A DNA stretch of 11,235 bases from Gammaproteobacteria bacterium (lineage in GTDB: Bacteria; Pseudomonadota; Gammaproteobacteria; J113). Under the pieces are notes generated by a model. That model ran no database searches. It saw only the letters and a program-made list of their open reading frames with translations, and was not told the DNA's origin. The translations under genes and the position numbers were made by a program. Shown one piece after another: positions 7,092 through 11,235 of this stretch (positions are counted from its first letter, which is position 1; every line of letters begins with the position of its first letter). Where the stretch lies: assembly GCA_003694425.1 (NCBI GenBank), contig RFJX01000205.1:1-11235 (forward strand). Reading direction: 5' to 3'.

Positions 7092-7739
7092 ATGAAATCA
7101 TTCGAGAAGTTCACCGGGCTGGTGGCGCCGCTGGATCGGCCCAATGTCGATACCGACGCCATCATCCCCAAGCAGTTCCTCAAGTCGATCCGGCGCACCG
7201 GCTTCGGTCCCTATCTGTTCGACGAATGGCGCTATCTGGATCACGGCGAGCCGGACATGGACTGCAGCGGCAGGCCACTGAATCCGGACTTCGTTCTGAA
7301 CCAGCCGCGCTACCAAGGGGCGGAAATCCTCCTGGCGAGGGACAATTTCGGGTGCGGCTCCTCCCGTGAACATGCGGTCTGGGCCCTCGCCGACTACGGG
7401 ATCCGGGTGGTCATCGCCCCCAGTTTCGCCGACATCTTCTACTCCAACTGCGGCAAGAACGGGCTGCTGGCCATCACCCTGCCGTCTGGGGAGATAGATC
7501 GCCTGTTCCGGGAGGTGGAGGCCAGCGAGGGTTACCGGCTGACGGTGGACCTCGAATCGCAGACCCTGACCACGCCTGCGGGCGAGGTGATCCCCTTCGA
7601 GATCGATCCGGCGCTGAAGGAGCGGCTGCTGCAGGGGCTCGACGACATCGCCATCACCCTCCAGCACGCAGACGAGATCCGGGCCTATGAGGCGCGCCGG
7701 GCGCGGGAGGCACCCTGGCTGTTTCCTGCCCGGGAGTAG
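7092..7739 (+). CDS. leuD: 3-isopropylmalate dehydratase small subunit LeuD
   Basis: LeuD is the swivel-domain subunit that completes the isopropylmalate isomerase with LeuC. It has 215 residues, about the normal length. Family motifs are [14 protein letters not shown] (18-31), [11 protein letters not shown] (85-95), and [17 protein letters not shown] (110-126); the C-terminal segment [14 protein letters not shown] is also typical of LeuD. The ribosome site is weak: the 22 bases between the repeat element and the ATG are A-rich, with only GGAA about 9 bases upstream. leuB, which often follows, is absent. Instead a minus-strand HD-domain gene ends 13 bases away. Confidence 0.97.
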   Translation: MKSFEKFTGLVAPLDRPNVDTDAIIPKQFLKSIRRTGFGPYLFDEWRYLDHGEPDMDCSGRPLNPDFVLNQPRYQGAEILLARDNFGCGSSREHAVWALADYGIRVVIAPSFADIFYSNCGKNGLLAITLPSGEIDRLFREVEASEGYRLTVDLESQTLTTPAGEVIPFEIDPALKERLLQGLDDIAITLQHADEIRAYEARRAREAPWLFPARE

Positions 7740-7748
7740 CAGGGCAGG
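7725..7748. terminator. Short hairpin between leuD and the convergent HD gene
   Basis: CCTGCCC (7725-7731) can pair with GGGCAGG (7742-7748) across a 10-base loop that contains the leuD stop codon. It has no T-run on either strand, so a terminator role is only a possibility given the convergent arrangement and the 13-base gap. Confidence 0.3.
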
Positions 7749-7752
7749 CCGG

Positions 7753-8658
7753 TCAGCGGCGTGACAGCCTGCGCGCCTCCTCCACGTTGCGATAGAGATC
7801 AGCGACGATCCGCCGGCCGGCCCCGGTCACCTTCAGCCAGGCCAGGGATTCGTCCAGCCAGGGTTCGACCTGCTGCTCGAAGAAGGCAGGATAGCCGTGC
7901 AGCAGGTCCTGCGGGGTCCGGTAGCCGAGAAGCTGGTTGAAGCCCACCTCCTCGAATTCGTAGAAGACGGCAGGGAGCTTCTGCAGATAGCGGCGGTCGG
8001 CCAGCTGGCCGATCAGATCGGCGCCGCGGACCAGTCCCGGCCAGTCACCGGTTGCGAGATAGGCCTCATCCGAGGGGATGGGGAAGCGGGTCCGCTCGAT
8101 GTTCTGTCGGATCACCTCCACGTCCAGCACCGGGTGTCCCGCGTAGCGTTCGCTGACATAGCACTTGCCCCGGTTGACATGGAAGGGCTGAAGGCTGGCG
8201 TCGCTGGCCCCCTCCTGCGGCCGGACCCGCTCGTTGCCGATGCCGCTGGCCACCAGCCCGTCCTCCCCGTCCCGGTCGCAGAGCCGGCGGACGTAGCCGA
8301 TGTCGTGATAGAGCAGGGAGACGATGGTGTTGAGCCAGTCGGAGGGGGTGACGGCCTCCCCCTCGGCGATCATCCCGATCAGGATCTGCTGGCCGACCAG
8401 GGTCACCAGGATGGTGTGTTCGTAGTTGTGGTAGAGGGCGTTGCAACCCTGCAGCCGGGCCATGGCATCGGCTGACGCCTCCGCCAGCAGGGCCCTGGAG
8501 GAGGCGGGGAGGTCGGGGAAGGCCTGCCTCAGTCCCTCGCCCAGGGCGAAGCGGAAGCGGGCCACGAGGAGCGCGGCCGGCTCGAGGGGCAGGCAGCCTG
8601 CCACGGAGGCACCGATGCCGGCATCCCCTTTCCCTGTTTTCTGCAGTTGCGCGACCAA
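7753..8658 (-). CDS. HD-domain phosphohydrolase, function unknown
   Basis: This 301-residue soluble protein has the metal-binding pattern of an HD domain. H77 and H81 lie in YHNYEHTILV, the H118-D119 pair in SLLYHDIGY, H160 follows, and D214 in LVRGADLIGQLADRRYL can serve as the last ligand. The YHNxxH element plus YHDIG resembles the catalytic core of cyclic-nucleotide phosphodiesterase-like HD proteins, but the fold is compact and no known signalling domain is attached. It may cleave a nucleotide or phosphate ester; the substrate is unknown. The C-terminal third (215-301) is helical and charged. The start is TTG at 8656-8658, chosen because AAGGAG (8665-8670) sits six bases upstream; the first ATG codon in frame would remove 65 residues. 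The gene is downstream of the lytic transglycosylase gene on the same strand after a 151-base gap, and convergent with leuD. Confidence 0.82.
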   Translation of the reverse strand: MVAQLQKTGKGDAGIGASVAGCLPLEPAALLVARFRFALGEGLRQAFPDLPASSRALLAEASADAMARLQGCNALYHNYEHTILVTLVGQQILIGMIAEGEAVTPSDWLNTIVSLLYHDIGYVRRLCDRDGEDGLVASGIGNERVRPQEGASDASLQPFHVNRGKCYVSERYAGHPVLDVEVIRQNIERTRFPIPSDEAYLATGDWPGLVRGADLIGQLADRRYLQKLPAVFYEFEEVGFNQLLGYRTPQDLLHGYPAFFEQQVEPWLDESLAWLKVTGAGRRIVADLYRNVEEARRLSRR

Positions 8659-8664
8659 GCGCTG

Positions 8665-8670
8665 CTCCTT
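8665..8670 (-). promoter_or_regulatory. Shine-Dalgarno supporting a TTG start
   Basis: On the minus strand AAGGAG is followed after six bases (CAGCGC) by TTG at 8658-8656. It is the best ribosome site near the 5' end of the HD-domain gene. Confidence 0.75.
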
Positions 8671-8763
8671 GTCATTGCGGGCCCTGTGGGCGTGAAATCG
8701 GCACTTGTCCGGATAACTTTAGCCTTCCTTCCCGTCCCCTGCCGAGAACTGCGACACACCTTT

Positions 8764-8784
8764 GCCGTTCCGGGCCGGAACGGC
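8764..8784. promoter_or_regulatory. 21-bp perfect palindrome between two minus-strand genes
   Basis: GCCGTTCCGG and CCGGAACGGC are perfect 10-base arms around a single central G. It lies 25 bases past the stop of the lytic transglycosylase gene and about 105 bases before the HD gene. It could be the terminator hairpin of the pgpA-transglycosylase unit or an operator for a dimeric regulator. No T-run follows on the minus strand, so a standard intrinsic terminator is not supported. Confidence 0.5.
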
Positions 8785-8809
8785 CCGCCACAATCCCGCC
8801 GCCACGTCT

Positions 8810-9418
8810 CTACATGGACTGCCGGTAGCGGCGATAGTATTCGAGTACCCTCTTCACATATTTCCGGGTCTCCGCAAAGGGCGGGACCTGTCGGTTGTAG
8901 CGGAGTACGGCGTTTTCGCCCGCGTTGTAGGCGGCCAGGGCCAGGACCAGGTCGTTCCGGAACTGCCGCAGCAGCTCGGCCAGATAGCGGCTCCCTCCCT
9001 TGAGATTCTGCAGGGGATCGCGCCGGTTGCTGACACCGAAACGTCGCGCGGTGTCCGGCATGAGTTGCATCAGGCCCACCGCGCCTGCGCGGGAGACCGC
9101 GTTGGGGTCATAGGCCGACTCCGCGGTTACCACCGCATGGATGAGGGCGCCCGGCAGGCCCTGTTCCCTGGCCACCTGCTCTATCACGGGTCCGAAGCGT
9201 TTCTGGTTGTGCCGGAAATTGCGCCGGTCGATACGGCGCTCCTCCCAGCCCTTCCAGGTCCGCACCAGCAGCTTGAAGCCGGAGTGGCGGGGACGGTCGG
9301 TCAGGATGACCCGTCCTTCCTCATCGACGTAGCGGTAGATGTCGGCCAGCACGGGGGTCCCCGTGGCCAGGAGCAGCGGCAGCACCAGCAGCGTCTGCAG
9401 GCGATGACGGGATTTCAT
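8810..9418 (-). CDS. Exported lytic transglycosylase (DUF4124 + SLT)
   Basis: This protein cleaves peptidoglycan between MurNAc and GlcNAc in the periplasm, forming 1,6-anhydro-MurNAc ends. It has 202 residues. A signal peptide runs 1-25, with hydrophobic core [14 protein letters not shown] and cleavage after VLA. DUF4124-like [17 protein letters not shown] follows at 27-43. The SLT domain covers about 75-195. The catalytic glutamate is E100 in [20 protein letters not shown], followed by [14 protein letters not shown] (116-129). [10 protein letters not shown] (162-171) and the C-terminal [16 protein letters not shown] (183-198) complete the fold. This is the small family-1 SLT type with no LysM domain. 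It starts 20 bases after the pgpA stop, so it is likely translated from the same message. The ribosome site is only weakly purine-rich. The stop is TAG. Confidence 0.94.
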   Translation of the reverse strand: MKSRHRLQTLLVLPLLLATGTPVLADIYRYVDEEGRVILTDRPRHSGFKLLVRTWKGWEERRIDRRNFRHNQKRFGPVIEQVAREQGLPGALIHAVVTAESAYDPNAVSRAGAVGLMQLMPDTARRFGVSNRRDPLQNLKGGSRYLAELLRQFRNDLVLALAAYNAGENAVLRYNRQVPPFAETRKYVKRVLEYYRRYRQSM

Positions 9419-9438
9419 TTCGAATTCTTCTTATCTTC

Positions 9439-9915
9439 TCAGGCCAAATCACTAATCAGCCTGAATAATTGTAGGCAGGAAAATGCCGCCACGCCAGCCG
9501 CGACGTCATCCAGCATGATCCCCGCGCCCCCGCCGATGTTCCGGTCCAGGACGGAGATCGGCCAGGGCTTGAGGACGTCGAACAGGCGGAAGAGCAGAAA
9601 TCCGGCGAGCAGCCAGGGCCACCCGGACGGCGCCAGGGTCAGGGTCACCAGCATGCCGACCACTTCGTCCCAGACGATGGCGGGGTGGTCGTGCTCGCCC
9701 AGGGCCCTTGCGGTGCGCCCGCAGAGCGGGATGCCGGCCACCAGCAGCAGGGAGACCGCGGCGATGTAGAGCGCCGGTGGAAGCGGCTCGAGGAGCAGAT
9801 AGAGAGGGAGGGCGACCAGGGAGCCGAAAGTGCCGGGGGCCTTTGGCAGGCAGCCGGTGCCCAGGCCCAGGGCCAGCAGATGGAGTGGATCGCCGAGCAG
9901 TTGTCGGGGAGACAT
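9439..9915 (-). CDS. pgpA: Phosphatidylglycerophosphatase A PgpA
   Basis: PgpA is an inner-membrane enzyme that dephosphorylates phosphatidylglycerol phosphate to phosphatidylglycerol. It has 158 residues and is hydrophobic throughout, with membrane segments near 12-18/31-42, 48-65, 86-96, 100-113 and 133-152. Conserved marks are GLGTGCLPKAPGTFGSL (17-33), IVWDEVVGM (80-88), LFRLFDVLKPWPI (108-120) and GIMLDDVAAG (132-141). The acidic residues D83-E84, D113 and D136-D137 suit the Mg-dependent active site. In many gammaproteobacteria pgpA follows nusB and thiL; here it is first in its unit and diverges from a glutathione S-transferase gene, with the lytic transglycosylase gene next in line. 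Confidence 0.95.
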   Translation of the reverse strand: MSPRQLLGDPLHLLALGLGTGCLPKAPGTFGSLVALPLYLLLEPLPPALYIAAVSLLLVAGIPLCGRTARALGEHDHPAIVWDEVVGMLVTLTLAPSGWPWLLAGFLLFRLFDVLKPWPISVLDRNIGGGAGIMLDDVAAGVAAFSCLQLFRLISDLA

Positions 9916-9946
9916 GGCTCCATGATGCCCCAGCGCCCATGGTGTG

Positions 9947-9955
9947 TGCTAGTCT
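9947..9955 (+). promoter_or_regulatory. Possible extended -10 promoter for the GST gene
   Basis: TGCTAGTCT at 9947-9955 has the extended TGn motif followed by a partial -10 hexamer. It lies in the 71-base spacer between divergent pgpA and the GST gene. No good -35 is seen. The leader would be about 25 bases. Confidence 0.3.
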
Positions 9956-9986
9956 GCGGGCACGATACACGGACGGGAGGGGACCG

Positions 9987-10622
9987 ATGGCGCGGATACT
10001 CTATGGCTATCCCGGGAGCCGCAGCACGCGGGTGGCGTGGATGCTGGAAGAGCTGGGGCTGGACTACCGCTTCGTCAGGGTGGACCTGTCGTCGGGGCAG
10101 CATCGCAGCGAGGCCTTCCTGCGCCTCAACCCGGGCGGGAAGGTCCCGGTGCTGGAAGAGGACGGATTCCTGCTCACCGAATCGGTTGCCATCTGCACCT
10201 GGCTGGGAGACTCGCATCCCGAGTCCGGCCTGGTCCCCCGCTGCGGCACCCATGAGCGGGCCCTGTACGATAGCTGGACCTGTTTCATCCTCTCCGAGCT
10301 GGAACAACCGCTGTGGAACATGGCCAAGCACCGGTTCGCCCTGCCGGAAGAGTATCGCCTGGAGGGCATGAAGCGGACCGCCCTGTGGGAATTCGCACGG
10401 GCGCTGAAGGCGCTGGAGGCGGGGCTGGATGGGCGCCCTTGCCTGGTGGGAGAGGACTTCACGGCGGCCGATCTCCTGGCCACCGCCACCCTCAACTGGG
10501 CCCTGGCCAACAAGGTCCCCGTCGAGTCACCCGCCATAAGGGCCTATCTGCGCCGTCACACCGCACGCCCGGCACTGGCCCGTGCCCGCGAACGCGAGGA
10601 GCAGGGCGAACCCTTCGCCTGA
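9987..10622 (+). CDS. Glutathione S-transferase family protein
   Basis: This 211-residue cytoplasmic protein has the canonical two-domain GST layout. The N-terminal thioredoxin-fold domain (1-76) starts ARILYGYPGSRSTRVAW, where S11 or S13 is the likely residue activating the glutathione thiol. The cis-proline is P54 in GKVPVLEEDG, and the glutathione gamma-glutamyl-binding pair is E65-S66 in LLTESVAI. The helical C-terminal domain (about 88-205) contains FTAADLLATATLNWA (158-172), where T159 and D162 form the usual N-capping box. No redox cysteine is present at the active site, so it is not an omega/beta or glutaredoxin type. The specific substrate cannot be inferred. The ATG at 9987 has GGGAGGGG (9975-9982) four bases upstream. 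A longer in-frame start at 9708 would run antisense through pgpA and is rejected. Confidence 0.93.
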   Translation: MARILYGYPGSRSTRVAWMLEELGLDYRFVRVDLSSGQHRSEAFLRLNPGGKVPVLEEDGFLLTESVAICTWLGDSHPESGLVPRCGTHERALYDSWTCFILSELEQPLWNMAKHRFALPEEYRLEGMKRTALWEFARALKALEAGLDGRPCLVGEDFTAADLLATATLNWALANKVPVESPAIRAYLRRHTARPALARAREREEQGEPFA

Positions 10623-10784
10623 ACCGGGCCCGGCCGGGCATCCCGTCCCCCTGCCGGGGTTCGGGGCATCCAGGCCCAGGGTTCCATCACCATCAGCCCC
10701 TGATCCCCTTTCATCCAACTGCTCCCGGGGGATGGCGGAATGCGTCCTGTCTCGCGGACGTTGTCCGGCCGCGGAGCCATCCTC
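10623..10784. other. Intergenic spacer between convergent genes
   Basis: This 162-base spacer separates the GST gene from the DUF3301 gene. Near its left end GCCCGGCCGGGC (10628-10639) is a perfect 12-base palindrome. No hairpin followed by a T-run, promoter or small reading frame with a good ribosome site is visible. Confidence 0.5.
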
Positions 10785-11132
10785 TCAATAGAAACGAAGG
10801 GCGCGATCCTCCGGCGGGATGATGGTGGAGGCTCCGGGGATGTCGAGCTGCAGGTGCAGCAGGCGGTTGCCCAGCAGGGTGGCGCTGCCCTGTTCGCGGG
10901 TGAAGCCATCGAGGGTGAATTCGAACTGGTAGGTGCGCAGCAGCGTCGGCCAGCCGCGATCCCCGCGGGCCAGCCGGATGCGCCGCACGACCACCGTCTC
11001 GTCGAGCAGTTGCGCATCCATCTCCTTGCAGGCCCGGCGCACGATCTCCAGCAGATGCTCGCGCACCCGCATGCTTTCGGCCCAGAACCAGATCACGCCC
11101 CCGATGAGGAGGAGTACGGTGAGGATCTCCAT
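10785..11132 (-). CDS. DUF3301-like membrane-anchored small protein
   Basis: This 115-residue protein has unknown function. One hydrophobic N-terminal segment (MEILTVLLLIGGVIWFW, 1-17) acts as an uncleaved membrane anchor. A basic soluble part follows, with helix MRVREHLLEIVRRACKEMDAQLLDETVVVRRIRLAR (21-56). The rest is strand-rich, around RTYQFEFTLDG (66-76) and ATLLGNRLLHLQLDIPG (84-100). The anchor, the CxxxxxQLLDxTV segment and the YxFEF strand fit the DUF3301 family of gammaproteobacteria. Topology suggests a short cytoplasmic or periplasmic domain held at the inner membrane. The ATG at 11130-11132 has no clear Shine-Dalgarno. Thirty-three bases upstream a heptamer tandem array begins, so its promoter region contains or borders variable-length repeats. 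Confidence 0.82.
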   Translation of the reverse strand: MEILTVLLLIGGVIWFWAESMRVREHLLEIVRRACKEMDAQLLDETVVVRRIRLARGDRGWPTLLRTYQFEFTLDGFTREQGSATLLGNRLLHLQLDIPGASTIIPPEDRALRFY

Positions 11133-11164
11133 GCTCGTGAGGGTAGCATGGGGAGTAGGAGTTT

Positions 11165-11231
11165 TCAGTAATCAGTAATCAGTAATCAGTAATCAGTAAT
11201 CAGTAATCAGTAATCAGTAATCAGTAATCAG
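11165..11231. repeat. Heptanucleotide tandem repeat (TCAGTAA), about 9.6 copies
   Basis: The unit TCAGTAA is repeated without error nine times plus four further bases, over 67 bases. Seven is not a multiple of three, and both strands carry stop codons in every frame, so it is not coding. It lies just upstream of the DUF3301 gene start. Such arrays are prone to slippage, and short reads often end contigs in them, so the true copy number may be larger than shown. Confidence 0.95.
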
Positions 11232-11235
11232 GAGC

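Noticed and set aside
9708..9986. Upstream in-frame extension of the GST gene
   Set aside because: It overlaps pgpA antisense, adds residues unlike any GST, and the start at 9987 has a strong Shine-Dalgarno and the normal GST N-terminus.
11165..11231. CRISPR-like array
   Set aside because: The unit is only seven bases with no spacers, so it is a simple tandem repeat.

Overview
The window is a GC-rich bacterial stretch. It is probably one whole short-read contig, because both ends are the kind of structure at which assemblies stop. The left end (1-165) is a near-perfect fold-back, and the right end (11165-11231) is a heptanucleotide tandem repeat. Gene content and order suggest a gammaproteobacterium, perhaps of the Chromatiales/Ectothiorhodospiraceae type. 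The pointers are a fused kinase-GNAT argA directly after argE, and separate leuC and leuD of bacterial length. They also include pgpA, a DUF3301-like membrane-anchored protein and a DUF4124-SLT lytic transglycosylase. The taxonomic placement is inference. No rRNA, tRNA, CRISPR, prophage or transposase gene is visible.

Layout. 75-1199 (minus): a macrodomain-like protein gene followed by a truncated NagD/LHPP-type HAD phosphatase gene. 1315-3778 (plus): argE and argA overlap by 8 bases and form an arginine biosynthesis operon. It ends at a large hairpin (3776-3827) shared with a convergent, exported Sel1-repeat protein gene (3825-4328, minus). 4478-5485 (plus): a YhdH/AcuI-family acrylyl-CoA reductase or quinone oxidoreductase, divergent from the Sel1 gene. 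5520-7739 (plus): leuC and leuD, the two subunits of isopropylmalate isomerase. They are separated by a 140-bp mobile-repeat-like element with 28-bp terminal inverted repeats, and leuB does not follow. 7753-8658 (minus): an uncharacterised HD-domain phosphohydrolase with a TTG start. 8810-9915 (minus): pgpA followed by an exported lytic transglycosylase gene. 9987-10622 (plus): a glutathione S-transferase, divergent from pgpA. 10785-11132 (minus): a small DUF3301-like protein, with the heptamer repeat just upstream of its start.

Most of this is ordinary core metabolism: arginine synthesis from glutamate, leucine synthesis, phospholipid and peptidoglycan maintenance, and redox and detoxification enzymes. 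I see no convincing new multigene system. The features that deserve a second look are structural: the fold-back end, the inverted-repeat element inside leuCD, the heptamer array upstream of the DUF3301 gene, a perfect -10 box over the acuI stop codon, and the macrodomain-like/HAD pair. No gap between genes exceeds 300 bases.
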